From NCBI RefSeq assembly GCF_015477835.1, contig NZ_JADLQN010000001.1:2666001-2730000 (forward strand): a stretch of 64,000 nucleotides of DNA. Direction: 5' to 3'. Origin of the DNA: Nocardia higoensis. Its GTDB lineage: Bacteria; Actinomycetota; Actinomycetes; Mycobacteriales; Mycobacteriaceae. This document shows positions 7,442 to 15,728 of the stretch, in pieces. Numbering within the stretch: position 1 is the stretch's first letter; each line of letters opens with the position of its first letter. The notes beneath the pieces were generated by a model, which worked only from the letters and a program-made list of their open reading frames with translations, searched no databases and had not been told where the DNA came from. The position numbers and the translations under genes are program-made.

Positions 7442-7678
7442 ATGGCGAAGCGGAAATGGAAAGACCTGAGCGTTCGTAGCCGCAGGTTGATCGTGGTCAC
7501 GACGGTGCTCGAAGGAATTCTGAAGATCGCGGCGCTGGTGGACCTCGCGCGCCGCCCGGCGACGGAGATCCGCGGTTCCAAGCGTGCGTGGGCGACGGCC
7601 GTGCTGCTGGTGAACTCGGTGGGCGCCGTGCCGCTCGCGTACTTCCTGTTCGGCCGGCGGCGGGCACGCAGGGCCTGA
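7442..7678 (+). CDS. Small PLDc_N-type membrane protein
   Basis: 78 residues. It has a basic N-terminus (MAKRKWKDLSVRSRR), then two hydrophobic segments (about 18-35 and 49-70) separated by RRPATEIRGSKRAWA, and a basic tail (GRRRARRA). The second helix with NSVGAVPLAYFLFGRR matches the short PLDc N-terminal (PF13396-type) membrane domain, here without any phospholipase domain. An AGGAAAGAG ribosome binding site lies just upstream. Function unknown. It marks the return to the GC-rich backbone. Confidence 0.7.
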   Translation: MAKRKWKDLSVRSRRLIVVTTVLEGILKIAALVDLARRPATEIRGSKRAWATAVLLVNSVGAVPLAYFLFGRRRARRA

Positions 7679-7722
7679 CGGCCGACATGCTGGACGGCCG
7701 TACAGCGTAAACTCCCGGCGCT

Positions 7723-8127
7723 ATGACGGGACACCTGAATCTCGACGGCGGCTTCGGCGCGCTCATCGGACTGGATATGGTCGAATTCGATCCACCCGGT
7801 GCACGCAGTGTCTGTCGGATCGCCGTCGCGGCCAAGCATCTCAATCCACACGGCGTGCTGCACGGCGGGGTGATGTACTCGATGGCCGATCAGGGCATGG
7901 GCGCGGCCGTGTATTGCGTTCTCGCCGAAGGCGAATCCTGCGCCACGATCGAGATCAAGATCGTCTACCTCGCCGCCGTCCGCGACGGCGTGGTCGAATG
8001 CGAGTCCCGCGTGATCAATCGAGGCCGACGGGTCATCGCCCTCGAGTCGGAGATCCGCAACGCGGGCCGCCTGGTCGCCAAGGCCCTGGGCACATTCGCC
8101 GTCTTCCCCTCTCCAGCACGCGAATGA
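7723..8127 (+). CDS. PaaI-family hotdog thioesterase
   Basis: 134 residues, the usual size of a single hotdog domain. The core motif HGGVMYSMADQGMGAAVY (about 46-63) carries the helix-capping and catalytic region of PaaI-type acyl-CoA thioesterases. The C-terminal strands (ATIEIKIVYLAAVRDG, then VECESRVINRGRR) complete the fold. It should hydrolyse acyl- or aryl-CoA thioesters in the cytoplasm; the substrate is unknown. A TAAACT box ends 9 nt before the ATG, so the 5' leader is probably very short. No operon partner: the next gene is convergent. Confidence 0.85.
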   Translation: MTGHLNLDGGFGALIGLDMVEFDPPGARSVCRIAVAAKHLNPHGVLHGGVMYSMADQGMGAAVYCVLAEGESCATIEIKIVYLAAVRDGVVECESRVINRGRRVIALESEIRNAGRLVAKALGTFAVFPSPARE

Positions 8128-8226
8128 GCGCGCGGCGCTTTCGGAATCCCGGCTCATGCAGCGAGACCTTCGAACGCGCCAAGGCGGCCATCGCGGAGTG
8201 TCAGGCGGATTTCACCGATCCAGCCG

Positions 8227-8922
8227 TCAGCCCAGGAGTTCCCTCATGTGATGCGATCGCCCGGTCGACTGCATGACACGTTGTCCGTCCGTCGCACCCA
8301 GGGCCTCGGCGAGGGCGGGTTCCAGCGAACCCGCCAGGCCGGTCAGCGAATCGACCAGCAGGTCGAGCAGATCGGCGCGGGGGACGGGCTCGGTGCGCAG
8401 CCAGGTGAGGGTGGTTTCCTCGACGAAGGCGATCCAGCCACGGATGCCGAGCAGGAGACGGGGGCGGTTCTCTTCGGCGACAGGGGTCGGCAGTTCGGTC
8501 AGCAGGAGTTCGACGACGGCGTCTCGGGTGGCGTCGACCAGCGGCCCGAGCTCGGGGTCGACGCTGGTGGGGCCGCGCAACAGGGCCAGGTACGAGCTGC
8601 GGTTCTCGCAGACGTAGTCGATATAGCGGGCGATGGAATCGCGCAGCATCTCGGGGATGGACAGCGTGCGGTCGGGGGTGAGGCGGGCCAGGAGTTCGGC
8701 GTTGGCGTGGCCGACGACGGCCCGCTGGAAGTCCCTCTTGGTGGGGAAGTAGTGGAAGAGCAGGCCGCGGGAGATACCGGCTTCGGCGGCGATGGCGCTG
8801 ATCGAGATCTCCTCGATCGCGCGTTCGCCGAGCATCTTCGCGCCCAGCGCGATCAGTTGACTACGCCTTTCGTCCGGGCTCAGCCGGATCCTTTTGGCCC
8901 TTTCGCCGGATTGCACGCTCAC
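8227..8922 (-). CDS. TetR-family repressor, divergent from a monooxygenase operon
   Basis: 231 residues from a GTG start. The N-terminal helix-turn-helix is clear: IEEISISAIAAEAGISRGLLFHYFPTKRD at about 36-64, and the rest is the all-helical ligand-binding and dimer domain. It is transcribed away from a Baeyer-Villiger monooxygenase gene 68 bp off, with two operator-like half-site pairs between them. It probably represses its own gene and the monooxygenase/SDR operon until a small hydrophobic ligand binds. The ligand cannot be predicted from sequence. Confidence 0.9.
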   Translation of the reverse strand: MSVQSGERAKRIRLSPDERRSQLIALGAKMLGERAIEEISISAIAAEAGISRGLLFHYFPTKRDFQRAVVGHANAELLARLTPDRTLSIPEMLRDSIARYIDYVCENRSSYLALLRGPTSVDPELGPLVDATRDAVVELLLTELPTPVAEENRPRLLLGIRGWIAFVEETTLTWLRTEPVPRADLLDLLVDSLTGLAGSLEPALAEALGATDGQRVMQSTGRSHHMRELLG

Positions 8923-8933
8923 GAGATCATCTT

Positions 8934-8970
8934 ACTGAACGTCGCTCAATACTGTTGACTCACGCTCAGT
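8934..8970. promoter_or_regulatory. Operator region between tetR and the monooxygenase
   Basis: TGAACGTCGCTCA (8936-8948) is a near-perfect palindrome (TGA-rCG-n-CGCTCA). A second CGCTCA half-site follows at 8963-8968, in the repeated context CGCTCARTA. On a wider scale ACTGAACG at the left mirrors CGCTCAGT at the right. The arrangement suits a TetR dimer pair controlling both divergent promoters. Confidence 0.55.
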
Positions 8971-8990
8971 AGCGCCGTAATCTGCATTAC

Positions 8991-10622
8991 ATGAGTCGCA
9001 AGGTTACAGACAATGCGGTCGTGACAGACGATGCCGTCGTGACAGACACTGCCGTCGATGACGGGCAGCGCACGCCCCGGCATGTGAAGACGATCATCAT
9101 CGGCAGCGGATTCGCCGGCCTCGGCCTGGCGATCAAGCTGAAGCAGCAGGGCCGGACCGATTATCTGGTCCTCGAGCGCGGTAGCGACGTCGGCGGCACC
9201 TGGCGCGACAACACCTACCCCGGCGCGGCCTGCGACGTGCCCTCGCACCTGTACTCGTATTCCTTCGCGCTCAACCCGAACTGGTCGCGCTCGTTCTCCC
9301 GGCAGGGCGAGATCCAGTCCTACATCCGCTCGGTCGCCGAGAAGTACGACGTGCTCGACAAGCACCTGTTCGACTGCGACGTCACCGGCGCGCGCTGGAA
9401 CGCGGCCACCGCGCAGTGGGAGATCACCTCCAACCGCGGCGACTTCACCGCCGACACCGTGGTCTCGGCGGTCGGCGCGCTGTGCGAGCCGAATCTGCCG
9501 GATATCAAGGGCATCAACAGCTTCGAAGGCGAGATCTTCCACTCCGCGCGCTGGAACCACGACGCCGTGCTCGACGGCAAGCGGGTCGCGGTGATCGGCA
9601 CCGGCGCTTCGGCGATCCAGATCGTGCCCTCCATCGCCCCGCGCGTGGCGCACCTGGACCTCTACCAGCGCACCGCGCCGTGGTTGCTGCCGCGCTTCGA
9701 CCGCGCCTACACCCTGCCGGAACGCCTGGCGTTCAAGCACATTCCCGGTGCGCAGCGGCTCTCGCGCGCGGCGATCTACGCGGCGCGCGAGACCCAGGTG
9801 GTGGGCCTGGCCAAATTCCCCGCGCTGATGCAGGGCTTCGAACTGCTGTCGAAAGCCAAACTGCGCATGGAGATCCGGGATCCGGAGCTGCGCCGCAAGG
9901 TCACCCCGAACTACCGCATCGGCTGCAAGCGCATGCTGATCTCCAACGACTACTACCCGGCGCTGGACCGCGACAATGTCGAGGTGATCACCGAGGGCAT
10001 CACCGAGATCCGGCCGCACTCGATCGTCACCGCCGACGGCACCGAGCGCGAGATCGACGCCCTGATCGTGGCGACCGGCTTCCACGTCACCGACTCCCCC
10101 ACCTACGAGACCATCGTGGGCAAGGACGGGCGCACGCTCAGCGAGGTCTTCGACGACATCGGCCAGCAGGGCTACAAGGGCTCGGCCATCGCCAACTTCC
10201 CCAATATGTTCTTCCTGCTCGGGCCGAACGTCGGGCTCGGCCACACCTCGATGGTGTACATGATCGAATCGCAGATCAATTACATCGCCGACGCGCTGGC
10301 CACCGTCGACCGGCTCGGGCTGCGCACGGTGGAGGTGCGCCGGGAAGCGCAGGACCAGTACAACAGGCAGCTCCAGAGCAAGCTGGGCGCCTCGGTCTGG
10401 AACACCGGCGGCTGCGCCAGCTGGTATCTGGACAAGCACGGCAACAACACCACGTTGTGGCCCGATTTCACCTTCCGTTTCCGCGATATCACCAGGCGTT
10501 TCGACATGACGGCTTACCTGACGAGCGCCGCTGATCCGAAGAGCACCACCGCGACGCCGAGCACCGCTTCGAAGCCGGAGCCGGTCGCCGCGTCCGCCGA
10601 TCCGAAAGTTGTCCAGCCATGA
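8991..10622 (+). CDS. Flavin-containing Baeyer-Villiger monooxygenase
   Basis: 543 residues. FAD Rossmann motif GSGFAG at 38-43, followed by the class B signature GSDVGGTWRDNTYPGAACDVPSHLYS. The Baeyer-Villiger fingerprint F-x-G-x3-H-x3-W is present in FEGEIFHSARW, followed by the NADPH motif GTGASA. It should oxidise a ketone to an ester or lactone using NADPH and O2. The downstream SDR (overlapping by 4 nt) and alpha/beta hydrolase suggest a catabolic relay: alcohol to ketone to ester to hydrolysis products. The N-terminal ~28 residues contain VVTDxA repeats encoded by an 18-bp DNA repeat and are not part of the fold. Expression is likely under the divergent TetR protein. Confidence 0.9.
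   Translation: MSRKVTDNAVVTDDAVVTDTAVDDGQRTPRHVKTIIIGSGFAGLGLAIKLKQQGRTDYLVLERGSDVGGTWRDNTYPGAACDVPSHLYSYSFALNPNWSRSFSRQGEIQSYIRSVAEKYDVLDKHLFDCDVTGARWNAATAQWEITSNRGDFTADTVVSAVGALCEPNLPDIKGINSFEGEIFHSARWNHDAVLDGKRVAVIGTGASAIQIVPSIAPRVAHLDLYQRTAPWLLPRFDRAYTLPERLAFKHIPGAQRLSRAAIYAARETQVVGLAKFPALMQGFELLSKAKLRMEIRDPELRRKVTPNYRIGCKRMLISNDYYPALDRDNVEVITEGITEIRPHSIVTADGTEREIDALIVATGFHVTDSPTYETIVGKDGRTLSEVFDDIGQQGYKGSAIANFPNMFFLLGPNVGLGHTSMVYMIESQINYIADALATVDRLGLRTVEVRREAQDQYNRQLQSKLGASVWNTGGCASWYLDKHGNNTTLWPDFTFRFRDITRRFDMTAYLTSAADPKSTTATPSTASKPEPVAASADPKVVQP
9000..9053 (+). repeat. Three 18-bp repeats in the monooxygenase 5' coding region
   Basis: Units at 9000-9017 (degenerate), 9018-9035 and 9036-9053 share the core gtGACAGACnntGCC and encode VVTDxA. 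The extension precedes the FAD-binding fold and probably varies in length between strains. Confidence 0.6.
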
Positions 10623-11452
10623 GTAACAAAGACGCCTACTTCCACAACAAGGTCTGTGTCATCACCGGCGCGGGCTCCGGCATCGGCCGCGCGCTGGCCG
10701 AGGCGCTGGCGAGCAAGGGCGCGAAGCTGGCGCTCTCCGATGTCGATGTCGAGGGACTGGCCGAGACCGTGAAGCGCTGCCAGGCCCTCGGCGCGGAGGT
10801 GAAATCGGATCGGCTGGACGTGACCGAGCGCGAGAACGTCCTGCTCTACGCCGACGCGGTGAAGGAGCACTTCGGTGTGGTGCATCAGATCTACAACAAC
10901 GCGGGCATCGCCTTCCACGGCGAGGTGACCCGGACCGAGTTCAAAGACATCGAACGCGTCATGGATGTCGACTTCTGGGGCGTCGTCAACGGCACCAAGG
11001 CGTTCCTGCCGATGCTCCTCGAGTCCGGCGACGGTCACGTGATCAATGTGTCGAGCCTGTTCGGCCTGATCGCGGTGCCCGGCCAGGCCGCCTACAACTC
11101 GGCTAAGTTCGCGGTGCGCGGGTTCACCGAGGCGCTGCGCCAGGAGATGCTCATCGCCAAGTCGCCGGTCAAGGTGACCTGTGTGCATCCGGGCGGCATC
11201 AAGACCGCCGTGGCCCGCAACGCCACCTACGCCGAGGGCATCGACCCGCACGCCACCGCCGCGCAGTTCGACAAGAAGTTGGCGATCCACACTCCGGAGA
11301 TGGCGGCCGAGACCATCCTGAACGGCGTCGCCCGTGGCGAGGGCCGAGTGCTGATCGGCTGGGAGGCCAAGCTGCTCGACCTGTTCGTGCGCGTCACCGC
11401 CTCCGGGTATCAGCGCATCGCCGCCCTGGTGTCCGGTCGCTTCCTGCCCTGA
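10619..11452 (+). CDS. Short-chain dehydrogenase/reductase
   Basis: 277 residues. Cofactor motif TGAGSGIG at 16-23, NNAG at 93-96, and the catalytic Ser145/146, Tyr159 and Lys163 (YNSAK) are all present. Asp41 after the second strand favours NAD(H), though specificity is not certain. The ATG overlaps the monooxygenase stop codon (ATGA), so the two are one transcriptional and translational unit. It probably makes or reduces the ketone handled by the monooxygenase. The C-terminal extension (GWEAKLLDLFVRVTASGYQR) is typical of actinobacterial SDRs with lipid-like substrates. Confidence 0.9.
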   Translation: MSNKDAYFHNKVCVITGAGSGIGRALAEALASKGAKLALSDVDVEGLAETVKRCQALGAEVKSDRLDVTERENVLLYADAVKEHFGVVHQIYNNAGIAFHGEVTRTEFKDIERVMDVDFWGVVNGTKAFLPMLLESGDGHVINVSSLFGLIAVPGQAAYNSAKFAVRGFTEALRQEMLIAKSPVKVTCVHPGGIKTAVARNATYAEGIDPHATAAQFDKKLAIHTPEMAAETILNGVARGEGRVLIGWEAKLLDLFVRVTASGYQRIAALVSGRFLP

Positions 11453-11650
11453 GCGACCGGCCCGCTTCTCTCGCCCGCGCTCGACCGCCGGGCTCGGCCC
11501 GACCGCCGAGCCCGGCGTCGCCGCGACCGCCCCGCGCATCACACCGAGCCCCTTCCCCTGCGTCGGGCGCACACCATCGCATCGTGCCGCACGAGATCGG
11601 CGAACCCGTGCACATCACCCTCCTACCTCCCCGCGAACGGAGCCAGACCT

Positions 11651-12565
11651 GTGCGTGACCTCGATATTCCGCTGCCCGTCATGCGGGCGGTGCTGACCCC
11701 GCTGTACCGGGTGCTGATGCACCACCGGATGCCCCTCACCGCGCAGCGCGCGATCAGTGACGTCGTCGCGCGCGTCCAGTTCGTGCCGGCGAACACCACG
11801 GTCACGCCGCTGCGGCTGGGCGGCCGGCCGGCGGAACGGCTGACCGCGGGCACGTCGACCCCGGAGACCGCCGTGCTCTACCTGCACGGCGGCGGCTACA
11901 CCATCGGTTCGCTGACCACCCACCGCTCGCTGGCCGCGCGCCTGGCCCACGAGACCGGCGCGGCGGTCTACCAGCTCGACTACCGGCTCGCGCCCGAACA
12001 CCCCTACCCCGCCGCGCTCGACGACGCCACGGCGGCCTTCGACGAACTCCTCGACGCCGGGTACTCCCCGGAGCGGATCGCCGTCGCCGGTGACTCGGCG
12101 GGCGGCGGGCTGAGCCTGGCGACCGCGCAGCGCCTGATCGCCCAGCGCGGGGTGGCGCCGGGCGCGCTCGGGCTGATCGCGCCGTGGGTGGATCCGGGCG
12201 GACCCAGCACAGCAGACCGCGATCTGGTGGTGAACCGATGGTGGTCGAACCGGTGCGCCACCGACTACCTCGGCGCAGGCGATCCGCGAGCCATCGGCTA
12301 CGCACCGCTGCACGGCCCGATGGCCGGATTACCGCCGAGCTACGTTCAAGCGGATACCAGTGAATTGCTGTATAAGCAGTGCGTACAGTTGGTGTCGGCA
12401 CTGCGTGAAGCCGGCGTGAACGTAAGGTTCAGCGAAAGTAACGGACTGTGGCATGTCGCCCAGCTACAGGCTTCGCTGACCACGCCCGCGGCGGCTGCTG
12501 TGCGCGAACTGTCGGCGTTCCTTCGGGCGGCACTGCAACCTGTGGACATACGCGACCTCGGTTGA
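11651..12565 (+). CDS. Alpha/beta hydrolase of the hormone-sensitive-lipase family
   Basis: 304 residues from GTG. The oxyanion-hole motif HGGGY is at 79-83 and the nucleophile Ser149 sits in GDSAGGG. DYRLAPEHPYPAA at 110-122 is diagnostic of the HSL/bHSL family. The acid and base residues lie near the C-terminus (PSYVQADTSELL, then LWHVAQ). It should hydrolyse small or medium carboxyl esters. It lies about 200 bp downstream of the SDR in the same direction, so it may take the ester product of the monooxygenase, though the gap leaves room for its own promoter. Confidence 0.87.
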   Translation: MRDLDIPLPVMRAVLTPLYRVLMHHRMPLTAQRAISDVVARVQFVPANTTVTPLRLGGRPAERLTAGTSTPETAVLYLHGGGYTIGSLTTHRSLAARLAHETGAAVYQLDYRLAPEHPYPAALDDATAAFDELLDAGYSPERIAVAGDSAGGGLSLATAQRLIAQRGVAPGALGLIAPWVDPGGPSTADRDLVVNRWWSNRCATDYLGAGDPRAIGYAPLHGPMAGLPPSYVQADTSELLYKQCVQLVSALREAGVNVRFSESNGLWHVAQLQASLTTPAAAAVRELSAFLRAALQPVDIRDLG

Positions 12566-12616
12566 TCGTCGAGCCGGATCGCGGCGGCCGGACAGACACC
12601 ACGCGGCGGGGTGTCG

Positions 12617-12649
12617 TAGATTACTTGCGAGTTAACTAACGTGGAAGGG
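12617..12649 (+). promoter_or_regulatory. Promoter and palindrome in front of the fadD15-like gene
   Basis: A TAGATT -10 candidate (12617-12622) is followed by the palindromic core AGTTAACT within CGAGTTAACTAACG (12629-12641), over the predicted transcription start. A GGAAGGG ribosome binding site ends 5 nt before the ATG. The palindrome could be an operator for a fatty-acid regulator; no regulator is adjacent. Confidence 0.4.
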
Positions 12650-12654
12650 CACTG

Positions 12655-14448
12655 ATGCGAGAGTTCGAAGTCCCGGCTTCCTACACAATCCCGGATGACG
12701 CGAACAATTCCGACAACGTCTTCCGCCATGCCGAACAGTCGCCGAACGCCGTGCTGTTCAAGGTGCCGAATGGCGAGAACAGCTGGTCGGATGTCACCGC
12801 GGCGCAGTTCGCGGCAGCCGTGACCGGCGTGGCGAAGGGTCTGATCGCTTCGGGCATCGAACTGGGCGACCGGGTGGCCATCATGGCCCCCACCCGCTAC
12901 GAGTGGGCGCTGCTCGACTTCGCGATCTGGGCCGCGGGCGGCTGCACGGTGGCCATCTACGACAGTTCCTCGGCCGAGCAGGCGAAGTGGATCCTGCAGG
13001 ACTCCGCGACCAAGCTGCTGGTCGTCGACAGCGACAAGCACCGCGCCGTGATCGACGAGATCGAGGACGGCGCGCTGCCCGCGCTGGCCGAGATCCTCCA
13101 GATCGACAAGGGCGCGATCGAGCAACTGACCGAGCGCGGCAAGGATCTCGACGACGCGCAGGTGCACGAGCGGCGCAAGCAGGTCGTCGCGAGCTCGCCC
13201 GCCACCCTGATCTACACCTCCGGCACCACCGGCCGCCCCAAGGGCGTCATGCTCAGCCACGCCAACCTGTGGGCGGAGTCCGTGGCCGACCGGCACGCGC
13301 TGCCGGAGTACGTCAGCGAGGGCAAGAAGACCCTCATGTTCCTGCCGCTGGCGCACGTGTTCGCCCGCGCGGTGGCGCTGGCCGCCTTCGACGCGAAGGT
13401 CATCGTCGCGCATTCCTCGGACTGGACCACGCTGGTCGACCAGTTCGGCGCCTTCAAGCCCGACTTCATCCTCTCGGTGCCGCGCGTGTTCGAGAAGGTG
13501 TTCAACGCCTCCAAGCAGAAGGCGCACGACGGCGGCAAGGGCAAGATCTTCGACGCCGCCGCGGCGACCGCCATCGCCTACAGCGAGTCGCTCGACACCG
13601 GCGGCCCCGGCCTGGGTCTCAAGCTCAAGCACGCGCTGTTCGACAAGCTGGTCTACAGCAAGCTCAAGGCCGCACTCGGCGGGCAGTGCCAGGCCGCGGT
13701 GTCCGGCGGCGGCCCGCTGGGCGCGCGCCTTGGCCACTTCTTCCGTGGCGTCGGCGTGACGATCTACGAAGGCTACGGCCTGACCGAGACCACCGCCGCG
13801 GTCAGCGTGAACACTCGCAGCAACATCCGGGTCGGCTCGGTGGGCCGTCCGCTCCCGGGCCACGCCGCCAAGGTCGCCGAGGACGGCGAGCTGCTGCTGC
13901 GCGGACCGGTGGTGTTCAGCGGCTACTGGGGCAACCAGGAGGCCACCGACGATGCTTTCGTCGACGGCTGGTTCAAGACCGGCGACCTCGGCGCGATCGA
14001 CGAGGACGGGTTCATCACGATCACCGGCCGCAAGAAGGAGATCATCGTCACCGCGGGCGGCAAGAACGTCTCCCCCGCGCTGCTCGAGGACTCGCTGCGG
14101 GCGCACCCGCTGATCAGCCAGGTGATGGTGGTCGGTGACGGTCAGCCGTTCATCGGCGCGCTCATCACGCTCGATCCGGAGGCGCTGCCCGGCTGGAAGG
14201 AACGCCACCAGCTCGGCGAGGAGGTCACGATCGAGCACATCGTCGAACACCCCGAGATGCTCGCCGAGATCAAGGCCGCGATCGACGAGACCAACCGGCT
14301 GGTCTCCAAGGCCGAGCAGATCAAGAAGCACTCGATCCTGACCGTCGACTGGACACAGGAGACCGGCGAACTCACCCCGAAGATGTCGCTCAAGCGCAAT
14401 GTCGTGATGAAGCAGTACGCGGCAGAGGTCGACAAGATCTACAGCTAG
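12655..14448 (+). CDS. fadD15: Long-chain fatty-acid-CoA ligase, FadD15-like
   Basis: 597 residues, the usual length for FadD15-type enzymes. AMP-binding P-loop YTSGTTGRPKGVM at 187-199, then YEGYGLTETT (A5), FKTGDLG (A7) and GRKKEIIVTAGGKNVSP (A8). The final lysine motif is TPKMSLKRN near the C-terminus. It activates long-chain fatty acids to acyl-AMP and then acyl-CoA for beta-oxidation or lipid assembly, probably at the inner face of the membrane. It is monocistronic: a palindromic promoter region lies upstream and a strong hairpin terminator downstream. Confidence 0.88.
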   Translation: MREFEVPASYTIPDDANNSDNVFRHAEQSPNAVLFKVPNGENSWSDVTAAQFAAAVTGVAKGLIASGIELGDRVAIMAPTRYEWALLDFAIWAAGGCTVAIYDSSSAEQAKWILQDSATKLLVVDSDKHRAVIDEIEDGALPALAEILQIDKGAIEQLTERGKDLDDAQVHERRKQVVASSPATLIYTSGTTGRPKGVMLSHANLWAESVADRHALPEYVSEGKKTLMFLPLAHVFARAVALAAFDAKVIVAHSSDWTTLVDQFGAFKPDFILSVPRVFEKVFNASKQKAHDGGKGKIFDAAAATAIAYSESLDTGGPGLGLKLKHALFDKLVYSKLKAALGGQCQAAVSGGGPLGARLGHFFRGVGVTIYEGYGLTETTAAVSVNTRSNIRVGSVGRPLPGHAAKVAEDGELLLRGPVVFSGYWGNQEATDDAFVDGWFKTGDLGAIDEDGFITITGRKKEIIVTAGGKNVSPALLEDSLRAHPLISQVMVVGDGQPFIGALITLDPEALPGWKERHQLGEEVTIEHIVEHPEMLAEIKAAIDETNRLVSKAEQIKKHSILTVDWTQETGELTPKMSLKRNVVMKQYAAEVDKIYS

Positions 14449-14466
14449 TCATCTCGGGCAGACGCG

Positions 14467-14504
14467 GCGCCGTCGGCGGATTCGTTCCGCCGGCGGCGCT
14501 TTCG
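14467..14504. terminator. Bidirectional hairpin terminator between convergent genes
   Basis: Arms GCGCCGTCGGCGG (14467-14479) and CCGCCGGCGGCGC (14487-14499) pair almost perfectly around a 7-nt loop, followed by TTTCGT on the plus strand. It separates the acyl-CoA ligase from the convergent HxlR gene. Confidence 0.75.
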
Positions 14505-14516
14505 TGTGCTGAGGAA

Positions 14517-14933
14517 TCATTCGTCGAAGCGGCGGCGGGCGTCCTCGATATCGGTGAGGAAGCGCTGCGTCCAGGCGCACATGGTGTCCACGGTGGCGCG
14601 CAGCGCCCGGCCGGGATCGGTGAGCCGGTAGTCGACGCGGGGCGGCACGACCGAGTGGACGGTCCGCTCGACCAGGCCGTTGCGTTCCATCATGCGCAGA
14701 TTCTGGGTGAGCATCTTGTGGCTGATGCCCTCGACGCGGTTGCGCAGTTCGGTGAAGCGCAGGGTGTCCTCGCCGATCGTCTCCACGATCAGCAGGGTCC
14801 ACTTGTTGGCGATATCGGAGAAGATCTCGCGCGCCAGTGAATCCGCGCGCGAGAGGTCGGACGGATCGGGCCGGTCTGCGTCGCCGGTCACATCCGCGTG
14901 GTCGGCCGGGGGTGTGAACTGCTTGGTCACCAT
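14517..14933 (-). CDS. HxlR-family transcriptional regulator
   Basis: 138 residues with the complete HxlR winged helix: ANKWTLLIVETIGE, then LRFTELRNRVEGISHKMLTQNLRMMERNGLV, then RVDYRLTDPGRAL. HxlR proteins bind palindromic DNA as dimers and often control a divergently transcribed enzyme gene. Here that neighbour is a RidA-family gene, and the shared region contains a perfect GGTTAC/GTAACC palindrome plus a half-site. Some HxlR proteins sense redox through Cys; here a single Cys (TMCAWTQRF) lies in the C-terminal helix. The inducer is unknown. Confidence 0.9.
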   Translation of the reverse strand: MVTKQFTPPADHADVTGDADRPDPSDLSRADSLAREIFSDIANKWTLLIVETIGEDTLRFTELRNRVEGISHKMLTQNLRMMERNGLVERTVHSVVPPRVDYRLTDPGRALRATVDTMCAWTQRFLTDIEDARRRFDE

Positions 14934-14989
14934 GGGGTTCCTCGGTTACGAAAAGGTGCGTTCTTCCAGGTCACGGTTCACTCTCCTAT

Positions 14990-15004
14990 GGTTACCGAGT
15001 AACC
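14990..15004. promoter_or_regulatory. HxlR operator palindrome GGTTAC-CGA-GTAACC
   Basis: A perfect 6-bp inverted repeat with a 3-bp spacer lies between the divergent HxlR and RidA genes. A further half-site CGGTTACG occurs at 14943-14950, next to the HxlR start. The layout fits autoregulation plus control of the RidA gene. Confidence 0.65.
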
Positions 15005-15044
15005 GCAAGTGACCGGATGCCACGAGTACCGAGGAGCACGAAAC

Positions 15045-15452
15045 ATGTCCATCACGCTGGTGAACCCCGATGCCCTGCCGAAGGTCGACGCCTACCGTCA
15101 GGTGTCGGTCGCGACCGGGTCGACCCTGATCTTCGTCGCCGGGCAGGTCGCGGTCGACGCCGAGGGCGCCACCGTCGGTGCGGGCGATGTGGCGGCACAG
15201 GTCGAGCAGAGCTACCTCAACGTCGGCACCGCCCTGGCCGCGGCGGGCGCGAGCATCACCGACCTGGTGAAGGTGACCGTCTACGTGGTCGATTGGACGC
15301 CGGACAAGATGGCGCAGTTCACCGAGGGCGTCGCCCGGGCCGCGGCGAGGTTCGGCGTGACGCCCGTTCCGCCCGGCACCTTGATCGGTGTCGCCGCGTT
15401 GGCCGATCCGGCGTATCTGGTCGAGATCGAGGCCACCGCCGTCATCGGCTGA
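15045..15452 (+). CDS. RidA/YjgF-family enamine/imine deaminase
   Basis: 135 residues from an ATG preceded by GAGGAG at a good distance; an earlier in-frame ATG at 15009 has no such site. The RidA trimer fold is visible: FVAGQVAVDAEG, then NVGTALAAAGASITDLVKVTVYVVDW, then VPPGTLIGVAALADPAYLVEIEATAVI. The canonical substrate-carboxylate Arg of true RidA (R105 in the usual G-x-R context) is not obvious; the position reads PPGTLIG. It may therefore belong to a RidA subfamily with another activity. Probably controlled by the divergent HxlR protein. Confidence 0.83.
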   Translation: MSITLVNPDALPKVDAYRQVSVATGSTLIFVAGQVAVDAEGATVGAGDVAAQVEQSYLNVGTALAAAGASITDLVKVTVYVVDWTPDKMAQFTEGVARAAARFGVTPVPPGTLIGVAALADPAYLVEIEATAVIG

Positions 15453-15728
15453 GCACAGCCCACGGCGCGCCTGCCCGGCCGAGCCTCCTGATCTCCTCGG
15501 CCGATCGCTTTCCCGGGCGTACGGCAGCGCCACCCCGGCGATGACGGGAACGACAGCGACGCCGAGCGGGAAGGCCGACACCGTAGCCACGAGGGCGCGC
15601 TGGGCGGCACGACCGGAGCCGCCCCGGCCGGAGTCGGCGCTGATCGGTGTCGCCCGGATCGTTGATGGCGACCGCTGATCGCCCTTTTCCCGGCGCGCGG
15701 GTGGGCGGTCCGGCAGTAGGCTCGCGGC

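Noticed and set aside
7204..8157. Long minus-strand open frame across the thioesterase region
   Set aside because: It lies antisense to a clear hotdog thioesterase and the PLDc_N protein and has no start signal; a GC-rich shadow frame.
9416..10534. Long alternative-frame ORF inside the monooxygenase gene
   Set aside because: Arg/Gly/Ala-rich with no motif; the other frame carries all BVMO fingerprints.
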